Shown here: positions 29,195-37,749 of the stretch, piece by piece
Layout of the letters: each line of letters opens with the position of its first letter
How positions within the stretch are numbered: position 1 is the first letter of the stretch
Assembly (NCBI GenBank): GCA_965217265.1
Contig: CBDCHP010000012.1
Location: 248,001 to 312,000 of the forward strand
Length of the DNA stretch: 64,000 nucleotides
Source of the DNA: JAGRGG01 sp965217265
GTDB taxonomy: Bacteria; Pseudomonadota; Alphaproteobacteria; Geminicoccales; Geminicoccaceae
Reading direction: 5' to 3'
Made by a program: the position numbers and the translations under genes
Notes under the pieces: generated by a model
What the model was told of the DNA's origin: nothing
The model's input: the letters and a program-made list of their open reading frames with translations, nothing else
Databases searched by the model: none

Positions 29195-30064
29195 ATGACC
29201 GACTGCGCCTTCATCGGCCTCGGCGTCATGGGCTATCCGATGGCGGGGCACTTGCGCGCCAAGGGGCACGGAGTCACGGTCTGGAACCGCACGCCGGCCA
29301 AGGCCGGGGCCTGGGTCGAAGCGCACGGCGGGGGCAAGGCCGACAGCCCGGCGGCGGCGGCCGAGGCGGCCGAGATCGTCTTCGTCTGCGTCGGCAACGA
29401 CGACGACGTGCGCGCCGTCGTCACGGGCGACGGCGGCGCGATCGAGGGCCTGCGCCGGGGGGCCGTCCTCGTCGACCACACGACGGCCTCGGCCGAACTC
29501 GCGCGCGAACTCGACGACGCCTGCCGCGACGTCGGGGCGGGCTTTATCGACGCGCCGGTCTCGGGCGGTCAGGCGGGGGCCGAGAAGGGTGCGCTCACGG
29601 TCATGTGCGGCGGCGGCGAGAGCGATTTCGCCAAGGCCGAGGCGGTGATGCAAGCCTACGGCAAGGCGGTGACGCTGATGGGGCCGGCGGGGGCCGGGCA
29701 ACTGACCAAGATGGTCAACCAGATCTGCATCGCCGGGCTCGTGCAGGGCTTGGCCGAGGGGATCGCGTTCGCCAAGGCGGCCGGGCTCGACACCGACCGC
29801 GTGGCCGGGGTGATCGGCAAGGGCGCGGCGCAGTCCTGGCAGATGGACAATCGCTGGGCAACGATGGCGGCGGGGGAGTTCGACTTCGGCTTCGCGGTCG
29901 ATTGGATGCGCAAGGACTTGGGCATCTGCCTCAACGAGGCGAAGCGGAACGGTGCCGCCTTGCCGGTGACGGCGCTGGTCGATCAGTTCTACCGCCTCGT
30001 GCAGCAAAAGGGCGGCGGGCGCTACGACACGTCGAGCCTGCTCGTCAACCTCGAAGGCGGCTGA
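29195..30064 (+). CDS. NAD(P)-dependent beta-hydroxyacid dehydrogenase, 2-hydroxy-3-oxopropionate reductase-like
   Basis: 289 residues. Rossmann start MTDCAFIGLGVMGYPMAGHL, DHTTASAELARELDDAC, substrate motif DAPVSGGQAGAEKGALTVM, catalytic Lys in GAGQLTKMVNQICIAG, and KDLGICLNEAKRNG. This is the GarR/3-hydroxyisobutyrate dehydrogenase family. GarR-like reduction of tartronate semialdehyde to glycerate would fit a glyoxylate-producing cell (glcDEF at 35-39 kb), but substrate cannot be fixed by sequence, and a separate mmsB-like paralogue lies at 42.1 kb. The start at 29195 follows GGGAG; an ATG at 29168 would add nine residues. The last codons form the first unit of a 25-bp tandem repeat. Confidence 0.85.
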   Translation: MTDCAFIGLGVMGYPMAGHLRAKGHGVTVWNRTPAKAGAWVEAHGGGKADSPAAAAEAAEIVFVCVGNDDDVRAVVTGDGGAIEGLRRGAVLVDHTTASAELARELDDACRDVGAGFIDAPVSGGQAGAEKGALTVMCGGGESDFAKAEAVMQAYGKAVTLMGPAGAGQLTKMVNQICIAGLVQGLAEGIAFAKAAGLDTDRVAGVIGKGAAQSWQMDNRWATMAAGEFDFGFAVDWMRKDLGICLNEAKRNGAALPVTALVDQFYRLVQQKGGGRYDTSSLLVNLEGG

Positions 30065-30163
30065 AAGCCGCGGGCTCGAAGGCGGCTGAAAGCCGCGGGC
30101 TCGAAGGCGGCTGAAAGCCGCGGGCTCGAAGGCGGCTGAAAGCCGCGGGCTCGAAGGCGGCTA
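30050..30163. repeat. 25-bp tandem repeat, about 4.5 units, with a hairpin in each unit
   Basis: Units begin at 30050, 30075, 30100 and 30125, with a partial fifth at 30150. Each holds GCGGCTGAAAGCCGC, a six-base perfect stem with a GAA loop, preceded by CTCGAAG. The first unit encodes the Leu-Glu-Gly-Gly end and TGA stop of the garR-like gene; the following units repeat that end as untranslated sequence, forming a row of hairpins. Confidence 0.92.
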
Positions 30164-30313
30164 AACCGCATCTCATGGTGCGACACCGCCTCACTTCCAT
30201 CCCCGCCGACGGCAACCATATCAATGGGCAATCGGTTGAAGGTGCCGGTACGGGCCTTCGGCCGCGGGCAAGCCCGATCATGGGTTGTCCTCGAAGGTTA
30301 AGAGGTAAAAGCG

Positions 30314-30640
30314 ATGCACACCCGCGACGCGAAATACGATCTGGGCCAGGTGGTGCGCCACCGGCACTACCCCTTTCGCGGCGTCGTCTTCGACGTCGAC
30401 CCCAAGTTCGCCAACTCCGAGGAGTGGTACGAGTCGATCCCCGAGGACGTCCGGCCGTCGAAGGACCAGCCGTTCTACCACCTCCTCGCCGAGAACGAGG
30501 AGAGCTACTACATCGCCTACGTCAGCGAGCAGAACCTGCTCGCCGACGCGGAAGCGGGGCCGGTCGGCCACCCGCAGGTGTCGGAACTGTTCGACGCCGA
30601 GGAAGGCCGGCTGAAGCCGAAATATCTTCGGGCGCACTGA
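30314..30640 (+). CDS. hspQ: Heat shock protein HspQ (YccV-like)
   Basis: 108 residues. HspQ/YccV-like domain: KYDLGQVVRHRHYPFRGVVF, DVDPKFANSEEWYESIPEDV, QPFYHLLAENEESYYIAYVS, QNLLADAEAGPVGHPQV. In enterobacteria HspQ is a Lon specificity factor and was described as binding hemimethylated oriC DNA. The ATG follows AAGAGG by eight bases. Single gene; a heat-shock promoter is not obvious in the 150 bases upstream, which instead hold the end of the 25-bp tandem repeats and a GC-rich hairpin. Confidence 0.92.
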   Translation: MHTRDAKYDLGQVVRHRHYPFRGVVFDVDPKFANSEEWYESIPEDVRPSKDQPFYHLLAENEESYYIAYVSEQNLLADAEAGPVGHPQVSELFDAEEGRLKPKYLRAH

Positions 30641-30767
30641 GTCCCGCCGCTGCCGGCGCCGCCGGGGCGCGGCGTCGGCGCACGCCCCTCGGCCCCGGCT
30701 TTGACGGCGGAGTCCCAGAGCACTAGGGTATGTTTAAAATTCCCTAACGCCCATCGAGGACACGCGC

Positions 30768-31427
30768 ATGAAGTTCTTCATCGATACGGCCGACGTCGCC
30801 GAGATCCGCGAGTTGGCGGCGAGCGGTCTCGTGGATGGCGTCACGACCAACCCGACGCTGATCAAGAAGGTCAACCGGCCGTTCATCGAGGCGATCGCCG
30901 AGATCTGCGACCTCGTCGAGGGGCCGGTCAGCGCCGAGGTCGCGGCGACCGACTTCGAGACCATGCTGGCCGAGGGCCGCAAGCTCGCCCGCGTGGCGTC
31001 CAACGTCTGCGTCAAGGTGCCGCTCACCTGGGACGGGCTCAAGGCGACGCGGGCGCTCAGCGACGAGGGCACGCCGGTCAACGTCACCTTGTGCTTCTCG
31101 GCGGCGCAGGCGCTACTCGCGGCCAAGGCCGGCGCCACCTTCGTCTCGCCCTTCGTCGGCCGGCTCGACGACATCGGCCTGGAGGGCCTGGACCTGATCG
31201 CCGACGTGGTCGAGATCTTCGCCGCATACCCCGACACGATCGAGACCGAGGTCCTGACCGCCTCGGTGCGCACGCCCAACCACGTCACCCAGGCGGCCAA
31301 GCTCGGCGCGCACGTCGCGACGCTGCCACCGGCACTCCTGCACAGCCTCGTCCTCCACCCGCTCACCGACAAGGGCCTCGACACCTTCGTCAAGGACTGG
31401 GCCTCGACCGGCCAGAGCATCCTTTAA
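30768..31427 (+). CDS. Fructose-6-phosphate aldolase / small transaldolase (TalC/Fsa)
   Basis: 219 residues, the short single-domain class. MKFFIDTADVAEIRELAASG, GVTTNPTLIKKV, Schiff-base Lys in NVCVKVPLTWDG, PVNVTLCFSAAQALLAAKAG, FVSPFVGRLDDIG and the C-terminal LVLHPLTDKGLDTFVKDW all fit TalC/Fsa. It transfers or releases dihydroxyacetone units between sugar phosphates. Whether it acts as transaldolase or aldolase cannot be told from sequence. The ATG follows GAGGA by seven bases. Convergent with the acyltransferase gene, 32 bases apart. Confidence 0.94.
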   Translation: MKFFIDTADVAEIRELAASGLVDGVTTNPTLIKKVNRPFIEAIAEICDLVEGPVSAEVAATDFETMLAEGRKLARVASNVCVKVPLTWDGLKATRALSDEGTPVNVTLCFSAAQALLAAKAGATFVSPFVGRLDDIGLEGLDLIADVVEIFAAYPDTIETEVLTASVRTPNHVTQAAKLGAHVATLPPALLHSLVLHPLTDKGLDTFVKDWASTGQSIL

Positions 31428-31459
31428 AGTTCAAACCGCCGCCGGGCCGCGGGGGCGCT

Positions 31460-32575
31460 CTACTTCTGCCTGCCGAGCGCGAGGCGCCGTCCGGCGACGG
31501 GCGGGCCCAAGGCCGGCGACGGGTCCGCCGGGGGCGACACTGGCCGCGGCATCTTCGTCGCGTCCTCGGCGATGAGCCGGCGGGTCAGCCACGCCTTGCT
31601 CGGCCGCTCGATCAAGACGAGGCACAGGTGCGAGGCGACGAGGACGACGGCGAGGATGAAGGTGAAGTAGACGAGAAACCCGGCCAACCCGCCGGTCTCG
31701 ACGCCGATGATCCGGGCCAGGACACCGATGACGTAGAGGTGGATCAGGTACATGCTGTACGAGTAGTCGCCGAGCCGGTTCAGCGTAGCGCCCGCCGGCT
31801 TCAGGCGGGCCTCGTTGTGCAGCACCCAGGTCATCAGGATCAAGGACGGCACGCCGTAGAGGACGAAGCGCGGCACGGTGCTGTTGAAGTCGTGCTTGAA
31901 GGCGAAGTATTGCATCACCGGCAACGCCAGCAGCGGCACGACGAGGGCCATGAGCGGCAGCTTGGCGAAGACCCGCTCGAGGCCGTTCCAGCGCAGGATA
32001 TAGTAGGACGACATGCCCCAGACGAAGCAGAGCACGATTTCCTTTTTATAGAACACGAAGAACGGGGCCTGTTGCAGCGTGCGCCAGTAAAGCTGGCCGG
32101 CGATCATGAAGGCCAGGATCAAGGCGGTGCAGATCAGCGCCCGATATCGATGTGAAAGCCGCATCGCGATGAAGAACATCACGTAGAAGAACATCTCGAA
32201 GTTGAGCGTCCAGCCCAGGTTCAAGACCGGGGAGAAGCCCTGCTCCTCGATGTAATGGGGCACGAAGAAGAATGAGCTCAGGATGTAGGACAGGTCGGTT
32301 TGAAAGCCGTTGACGAACTTCGGCATGACGAGCGCGACGACGACGAGCAGGGCGGTGAACAGCCAGTAGAGCGGCACGATGCGGATGAGCCGCCGCAGCA
32401 GGAAGGCGCGGGTCTGGGTCTCGGTGACGTAGACGATGATGAAGCCGGAGATGACGAAGAACAGGTCAACGCCGAAATTGCCCACTTTGATCGCGTAGTT
32501 CTGCTCGGCGAGCGTGTGGGTGAGGACAACGCACAAGGCGGCGTAGAATCTGAGGAACTGAACCCCGACGATCAT
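31460..32575 (-). CDS. Acyltransferase family 3 membrane protein (OafA-like)
   Basis: 371 residues with about ten hydrophobic helices. The N-terminal catalytic signature R9-X10-H20 (FLRFYAALCVVLTH) and FGVDLFFVISGFIIVY match acyltransferase-3 enzymes, which move acetyl or other acyl groups from the cytoplasm onto surface sugars or lipids. RRLIRIVPLYWLFT and DYSYSMYLIHLYV are further family marks. GC content is slightly below its neighbours. Two LpxR-like lipid A deacylases follow upstream on the same strand, suggesting an envelope-modification neighbourhood. Substrate unknown. Confidence 0.9.
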   Translation of the reverse strand: MIVGVQFLRFYAALCVVLTHTLAEQNYAIKVGNFGVDLFFVISGFIIVYVTETQTRAFLLRRLIRIVPLYWLFTALLVVVALVMPKFVNGFQTDLSYILSSFFFVPHYIEEQGFSPVLNLGWTLNFEMFFYVMFFIAMRLSHRYRALICTALILAFMIAGQLYWRTLQQAPFFVFYKKEIVLCFVWGMSSYYILRWNGLERVFAKLPLMALVVPLLALPVMQYFAFKHDFNSTVPRFVLYGVPSLILMTWVLHNEARLKPAGATLNRLGDYSYSMYLIHLYVIGVLARIIGVETGGLAGFLVYFTFILAVVLVASHLCLVLIERPSKAWLTRRLIAEDATKMPRPVSPPADPSPALGPPVAGRRLALGRQK

Positions 32576-32781
32576 AACCCTATCGCTTCCTTGTTGTTTT
32601 TATCGGCGCACACGCGGGAAAGTCGGGTGCTGCTATGGTCATGGACGACGAAGGGGCGTTAACAATCCGAAGCAATCTTATAACCGTGCCCGCAACGCGC
32701 AATTGCTTTCACAGAGGCGCAAACGCCACACCCCGCTCGTGGTGCGAGACGGCCACACCCTCGCCCCCTCTTTGCCAAGGA

Positions 32782-33777
32782 TCAGTAGAGCAGGCTCAAG
32801 CTCAGCCCGCCGAACGCGTCGGCGTCCTTCTGCCCGTCGAATTCGTCGGTGCGAAGCACGTTGACGGCGGCGAGGCGAAAGCTGCCGAAGGTGAGCGCCA
32901 GGCCGATCTGCAGGTCGCCGACGAAAAGGTTCTTGTCGACGCGGCGGCTGTCGCTGAAGGTGTTGCCGTCCAAGAACAGGTTTCGCAAGACCGCGCGGCC
33001 CTCGACGCCGGCGAAGGCGTACCAGCTAAACCCCCTGGTCGGTGCGCCGAAGAAGGCCGAGCCCGGCAGGCCCGGCTGCAAGCGGGGCGGGCCGTAGTCG
33101 TCGGGCAGGTCGGGGCCGAAGCGCAGCGTGGCGCCGGCCTCGGCGTAGGTGAAGACGTTGCCGAGCGCCCCGCCGAGGTTCGGGGTCAGGTCAATCTCGA
33201 ACGTGCCGATCGGCTTCGGCCGCTCAGGCCGCCACGAGCGCTGGTAGACGAGGAGCACGGCCGGCTCGTTGTCGAGCCCGGTCGACCAGCCGCGCGGGTC
33301 GGGCGAGCCGATCAGCTTGTGGACGAATTTCTGCGTCGGTTCGCCCATGGCCGCGGGGCCGACGACGCCGAGCGAGAGCTGCAACTGGTCGAGGCGCTCC
33401 GGCGTCTGGCGCAGGAGGCCGATCGAACCGTAGAGCCAGCCGGCGTAGGGGCGGTCGTCGGCGTCGGGAACGCCCCGTCTGATGTTGTCCGGGGTGTAGA
33501 GGTTCTGGCCGAGCCCGTAGACGGCGCGGGTGATGCCCTCGTCCTGGAAGAACGGCACGAGGTTCGCCGCCCGCGTCGCCCAGGCCGGGGCCGCGTCGCC
33601 CCCGTCCGCCCAGGCGAGGCCGATCCCGTTGGTGTAGTGCCGGTCCAGATTGGTGAACAGGTCGTTCTCCAGCGTGAAGCTGAAGGCGCGGTCGTTGGCC
33701 TCGCTCTCTCCCTCTCCCTCTTGGGCTTGAACGGGCAGGACGAAGAGCATGAGGAGGCAGAACGCGATCGCGCGCAA
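32782..33777 (-). CDS. LpxR-like outer-membrane lipid A deacylase (DUF2219), paralogue A
   Basis: 331 residues with signal peptide MRAIAFCLLMLFVLPVQAQE. DUF2219/LpxR elements: FTLENDLFTNLDRHYTNGIG, AVYGLGQNLYTPDNI, DDRPYAGWLYGSIGL, VVGPAAMGEPTQKFVHKLIG, and a terminal aromatic (LSLSLLY) as in beta-barrels. LpxR removes the 3'-acyloxyacyl group of lipid A; the Asn-Asp pair of the ENDLF motif, part of the Salmonella active site, is present. A second copy lies directly upstream, 76 bases away, on the same strand. Activity is inferred. Confidence 0.88.
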   Translation of the reverse strand: MRAIAFCLLMLFVLPVQAQEGEGESEANDRAFSFTLENDLFTNLDRHYTNGIGLAWADGGDAAPAWATRAANLVPFFQDEGITRAVYGLGQNLYTPDNIRRGVPDADDRPYAGWLYGSIGLLRQTPERLDQLQLSLGVVGPAAMGEPTQKFVHKLIGSPDPRGWSTGLDNEPAVLLVYQRSWRPERPKPIGTFEIDLTPNLGGALGNVFTYAEAGATLRFGPDLPDDYGPPRLQPGLPGSAFFGAPTRGFSWYAFAGVEGRAVLRNLFLDGNTFSDSRRVDKNLFVGDLQIGLALTFGSFRLAAVNVLRTDEFDGQKDADAFGGLSLSLLY

Positions 33778-33853
33778 CGGGTTTTCTCCGACTTAGGGGC
33801 GGGGGCTTGGGGCGGCCGTCGTCTTGCCCGAGCGGGCGGCGCGGCTCAAGCGA

Positions 33854-34843
33854 TCAAAAGGCGAGCCCGAGGCTGACGTTGCCGAAGCGGTCCGGCCCCT
33901 CCTGCTCGTGGTACTGCTTCGAGCGCAGCGTCGCCTTGAAGGCGAGGCGGTAGCGGCGCCACCTGAACGTCGCCCCGGCGACGAGATCGCCGACGAGGGG
34001 TTCCTCGTCGACCGAGGGCCCGTCTCGGAACGTGCCGCCGTTCAAGAAGACGTCGTGCGCGACGGCGCGGCCCTCGACGCCGACGAAGGTCTCCCAGGCA
34101 AAGCCGGCGGCGGGCACGAACGCGGCGCCGATCGGTTCCGGCGGCAGGCCCGGCGGGTCGTCGTCGGTCGGGGGCGCCGTGCCGAGGCGGAGCGTGGCCC
34201 CGATCGCCGCGTTCGTCATGACGCTGCCGAGGCCCAAGCCCGCGTGCGGCCGGAGCCGAAGGTCGAGGCCACCCGGATGACCCCCTACCCCCGCCCCCGC
34301 CCAGGTCCGGCGCCAGTAGAGGTTGAAGGCGGGCTCGTTCGCCAGTTGCGACCCCCAGCCTTGCGGCTCAGGGTAGCCGCTCACGCGGTGGATCAGCTTT
34401 TGCGAGGCCTCGCCCACGGCCGCCGGCCCGACGACGCCGAGCGTCAAAGTCGTTCGATCGTCGTAGCCGCCGCCGTCGTGCCGCCAGCCGAGGGCGCCGA
34501 ACAGGTGGCCGGCGTAGGGCCGGCGCTCGGGATCGGGCGTCTCGGTCTCGACGGCGGCCGGGGTGTAGAGGGCTTGGCCGAACGCGAACGCGAGGCGACG
34601 GCCGGCGACGTCGTCCTCGTACGCCAGCATCAGCCCGCTCGTGTAGTGCCGGTCGCGCAAGAGCAGCGAGTCGTTCTCGACGACGAGCGCCACCCCGTCG
34701 GCGCGGGCTTGGCCGCAGCCCAGGATTAGGGAGACGACCAGGACGCAAAAGCGGGGCAAACGCAGGGTTGCTACCTCACACGGATCGGGGCGGGCAGACC
34801 CATAGCCGGCCGCAGTGCCACGCCGCAAGCGAACACGCTTCAC
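33854..34843 (-). CDS. LpxR-like outer-membrane lipid A deacylase (DUF2219), paralogue B
   Basis: 329 residues as drawn from the ATG at 34843. That ATG lies in the arm of repeat copy 8, and the first 23 residues are Arg-rich; the signal peptide (LRLPRFCVLVVSLILGCGQA) starts later, so a non-ATG start near 34760-34775 behind GAGGT is likely. Family motifs: VVENDSLLLRDRHYTSGLML, FAFGQALYTPAAV, RRPYAGHLFGALGW, VVGPAAVGEASQKLIHRV, terminal aromatic SLGLAF. Diverged from paralogue A but with the same layout. The pair may be an old tandem duplication with different lipid A preferences. Confidence 0.85.
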   Translation of the reverse strand: MKRVRLRRGTAAGYGSARPDPCEVATLRLPRFCVLVVSLILGCGQARADGVALVVENDSLLLRDRHYTSGLMLAYEDDVAGRRLAFAFGQALYTPAAVETETPDPERRPYAGHLFGALGWRHDGGGYDDRTTLTLGVVGPAAVGEASQKLIHRVSGYPEPQGWGSQLANEPAFNLYWRRTWAGAGVGGHPGGLDLRLRPHAGLGLGSVMTNAAIGATLRLGTAPPTDDDPPGLPPEPIGAAFVPAAGFAWETFVGVEGRAVAHDVFLNGGTFRDGPSVDEEPLVGDLVAGATFRWRRYRLAFKATLRSKQYHEQEGPDRFGNVSLGLAF

Positions 34844-34968
34844 GTCCGCTGCGCGCTTTTTTGCCAGTGTTAACGCAGGAGGTTGGCCTCAACGCCGAGG
34901 GCCAGACTCGAACAAAGCCAAAAAAGAGAAAAAGAAAGCCCGCGCGGCAGCGGACGCGAAGCGTTCAC
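34831..34968. repeat. Palindromic dispersed repeat, copy 8 (reverse orientation)
   Basis: Left arm GAACACGCTTCACGTCCGCT, GCCAGTGTTAACGCAGGAGG, inner GGCC...GAGGGCCAGACTC, A-rich tract, right arm GCGGACGCGAAGCGTTCA. It sits between the divergent lpxR-like and glcD genes, overlapping the apparent ATG of the former. Confidence 0.9.
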
Positions 34969-35031
34969 GCCGTTGACTTATCGCCTGCACCCGCGATCTT
35001 AGCTCGTGACAACCAATAGGGAGGTTCGTGC

Positions 35032-36528
35032 ATGAGCGGGCTGACGATGCCCAAGCCCGACGCCGAGGTGATCGGGCGGCGCGACGCGATCGTGGCGGCG
35101 CTGAGGGAGGTCGTGCCGGGCGAGGGGGTGATCGTCGAGCACCACGAGCTGCGCGCCTACGAGACCGACGGGCTCACCGCGTATCGCACCGTGCCGATGG
35201 CCGTCGTGCTGCCCGAGACGACCGGGCAGGTGTCGAGGATCCTGCGCTACTGCAACGAGCACGGCGTCAAGGTCGTGGCGCGCGGGGCCGGCACGGGCCT
35301 CTCGGGCGGGGCGCTGCCGCTCGAAGACGGCATCGTGCTCGGGCTCTCCAAGTTCAACCGCATTCTCGACGTCGATGTCGAGAACCGCGCCGTCGTCGTC
35401 CAGCCGGGCGTGACCAACCTCGGCATCACCCGCGCCGTCGAGCACGAGGGCTTCTATTACGCCCCCGACCCCTCCTCGCAGATCGCCTGCTCGATCGGCG
35501 GCAACATCGCCGAGAACTCGGGCGGCGTGCACTGCCTGAAGTACGGCCTCACCACCAACAACGTCCTGGGCCTGGAGATGGTGCTGCCCGACGGCGAGAT
35601 CCTGCGCCTCGGCGGCAAGCACCTCGACCCGGTCGGCTACGATCTCTTGGGCGTCATGACCGGCTCGGAGGGGCTCTTGGGCGTCGTCACCGAGGTGACG
35701 GTGCGGATCCTGCAAAAGCCCGAGATCGCCAAGGCCGTCCTGATCGGCTTTGCCTCGATCGAGGCGGGCGGCGGCTGCGTCGCCGCGATCATGGCGGCCG
35801 GGATCATCCCCGGCGGGCTGGAGATGATGGACAACCCCGCCATCAACGCCGCCGAGGACTTCTGCGACGCCGGCTACCCCCGCGACGCCGAGGCGCTGTT
35901 GATCTGCGAGCTCGACGGCCCCGAGGCCGAGGTCGACCACCTGATCGGCGTCGTCGTCGCGATGGCGCGCCAGCACGGTGCCACCTTCGTCAAGGAGAGC
36001 GAGGACGACGAAGAGCGCTTACGCTTCTGGGCCGGGCGCAAGAACGCCTTTCCCGCCGTCGGTCGGATCAGCCCCGACTACATCTGCATGGACGGCACGA
36101 TCCCGCGCCACCAGATCGCGCACGTTTTGGGGCGGATGCAAGAACTCGCGGCCGAGCACGACCTCAAGGTCGCCAACGTTTTCCACGCCGGCGACGGCAA
36201 TTTGCACCCCTTGATCCTGTTCGACGCCAATGAGCCCGGCCAACTGGAGCGCGCCGAGGCGTTCGGCGCCGACATTCTCAAGCTCTGCGTCGAGGTCGGC
36301 GGCGTACTCACCGGCGAGCACGGGGTCGGCGTCGAGAAGCGCGACCTCATGCCCGAGATGTTCAACGAGGACGACCTCAAGCAGCAGCAGCGGCTGAAGT
36401 GCGCCTTCGATCCCAAGCAGATCCTCAACCCCGGCAAGGTCTTCCCGCAACTGCACCGCTGCGCCGAACTCGGGCGGATGCACGTCCACAAGGGCCGGCT
36501 CCCCTTTCCCGAGCTTGAGCGTTTTTGA
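35032..36528 (+). CDS. glcD: Glycolate oxidase, FAD-binding subunit GlcD
   Basis: Oxidises glycolate to glyoxylate together with GlcE and GlcF. 498 residues. FAD (PP-loop) motif VVARGAGTGLSGGALP, ACSIGGNIAENSGGVHCLKYG, GLEMVLPDGEILRLGG, VFHAGDGNLHPLILFD, and the C-terminal TGEHGVGVEKRDLM. The ATG at 35032 is eight bases after GGGAGG. Gene order glcD-glcE-glcF is standard; the stop overlaps the glcE start (TGATG). No glcC regulator is nearby; repeat copy 8 lies just upstream of the promoter region. Confidence 0.96.
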   Translation: MSGLTMPKPDAEVIGRRDAIVAALREVVPGEGVIVEHHELRAYETDGLTAYRTVPMAVVLPETTGQVSRILRYCNEHGVKVVARGAGTGLSGGALPLEDGIVLGLSKFNRILDVDVENRAVVVQPGVTNLGITRAVEHEGFYYAPDPSSQIACSIGGNIAENSGGVHCLKYGLTTNNVLGLEMVLPDGEILRLGGKHLDPVGYDLLGVMTGSEGLLGVVTEVTVRILQKPEIAKAVLIGFASIEAGGGCVAAIMAAGIIPGGLEMMDNPAINAAEDFCDAGYPRDAEALLICELDGPEAEVDHLIGVVVAMARQHGATFVKESEDDEERLRFWAGRKNAFPAVGRISPDYICMDGTIPRHQIAHVLGRMQELAAEHDLKVANVFHAGDGNLHPLILFDANEPGQLERAEAFGADILKLCVEVGGVLTGEHGVGVEKRDLMPEMFNEDDLKQQQRLKCAFDPKQILNPGKVFPQLHRCAELGRMHVHKGRLPFPELERF

Positions 36529-37736
36529 TGCCGGTCGCGTTCGTGCCGGGCTCGATCGAGGAGTTGGAGAAGATCGTCGCCTGGGCCGTCGCCGAGGAGT
36601 CGTCCCTCGAAGTCGTCGGCAACGGCACCAAGCGCGGCCTCGGCCGCCCGGTCAGGGCCGAGTATACCTTGGAGACGCAGGCGTTGAGCGGCGTCGACAG
36701 TTACGAGCCGCAGGAACTGGTCATGTCGGCCGGGGCCGGCACGCCGCTCGCCCTGATCGAGCGCGACCTCGCCGAGCGCGGGCAGGAACTCGCCTTCGAG
36801 CCGCCCGACATGGGGTTGATCCTGGGCGACGGTCCCGGCCGGCAGACGATCGGCGGCGTCTTCGCCGCCAACCTCGCGGGGCCGAAGCGGCTGCGCTCCG
36901 GGGCGGCGCGCGACCACATCCTCGGCTGTCAAATCGTCACCGGGCACGGCCAGATCGTCAAGGCCGGCGGGCGGGTGATCAAGAACGTCACCGGCTACGA
37001 CGTGTCGAAGCTGATGGCCGGCAGCTTCGGCACGCTCGCGGTCATCAGCCACGTCACCTTCAAGGTGCTGCCCAGGCCCGAGGCCGAGGCCACTTTATGC
37101 CTCTCAGGCGCCGACGCCGCGACGCTCCTGGGGCTGCTGCGGCGCGCCACCGGCACCGCCTACGACGTCGCCGGCGCCGCCTACCTGCCGGCGGCGGCGG
37201 CGGCGCGCTCGAACGTCGCGGCCGTCAAGGGGGCCGGACACGGCCTCGCCCTGGTCCGCGTCCAGGGGGCGCCGCCCAGCGTCGCCTATCGCGTCGATCG
37301 GCTGCGGCAGGTCCTGGCCGTGGACGGGGTCAGCGCCGACGCGCTCGACGGCGAGGCGTCGGTGGGGCTCTGGCGCGAGGTGCGCGACGTGCGCCTCCTC
37401 GACCGGGACGCCGACCTCTGGCGCCTGTCGCTGCCGCCGACGGCGGCGGCGGGGCTGCTCGACCGCCTGGACGGCATCGGCGAGACGCTGTTCGACTTGG
37501 CCGGCGGGCTCGTCTGGCTCGCGGCGCCCGAGGCGGGTTTCGCCGCCGCTTCGGGGCTGCGCGACGCGATCGGCCACGACGGGCACGTCGGTCTCGTCCG
37601 GGGGTCCGTCGCGGCCCGCGCGCGCGCCGGCGCGTTTCAACCCGTGCCCGAGGCCGTCGCCGCCCTCACGCGGCGGGTGAAGCACAGCTTCGATCCCAAG
37701 GGGCTCTTGAACCCCGGCCGCCTCGCCATCGCCTGA
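36528..37736 (+). CDS. glcE: Glycolate oxidase subunit GlcE
   Basis: 402 residues of the second FAD-domain subunit. VVGNGTKRGLGRPVRAE, GLILGDGPGRQTIGGVFAAN, GRVIKNVTGYDVSKLMAGSF and the end RRVKHSFDPKGLLNPGRL match GlcE. The ATG at 36528 overlaps the glcD stop; a TTG one codon earlier is in frame but less likely. It has a divergent C-terminal half, usual for this subunit. Translationally coupled to glcD and 13 bases before glcF. Confidence 0.94.
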   Translation: MPVAFVPGSIEELEKIVAWAVAEESSLEVVGNGTKRGLGRPVRAEYTLETQALSGVDSYEPQELVMSAGAGTPLALIERDLAERGQELAFEPPDMGLILGDGPGRQTIGGVFAANLAGPKRLRSGAARDHILGCQIVTGHGQIVKAGGRVIKNVTGYDVSKLMAGSFGTLAVISHVTFKVLPRPEAEATLCLSGADAATLLGLLRRATGTAYDVAGAAYLPAAAAARSNVAAVKGAGHGLALVRVQGAPPSVAYRVDRLRQVLAVDGVSADALDGEASVGLWREVRDVRLLDRDADLWRLSLPPTAAAGLLDRLDGIGETLFDLAGGLVWLAAPEAGFAAASGLRDAIGHDGHVGLVRGSVAARARAGAFQPVPEAVAALTRRVKHSFDPKGLLNPGRLAIA

Positions 37737-37749
37737 ACGGACCGCCTCC

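Noticed and set aside
30050..30163. Tandem repeats considered as a CRISPR array
   Set aside because: The units are contiguous with no unique spacers, and no cas genes are nearby.
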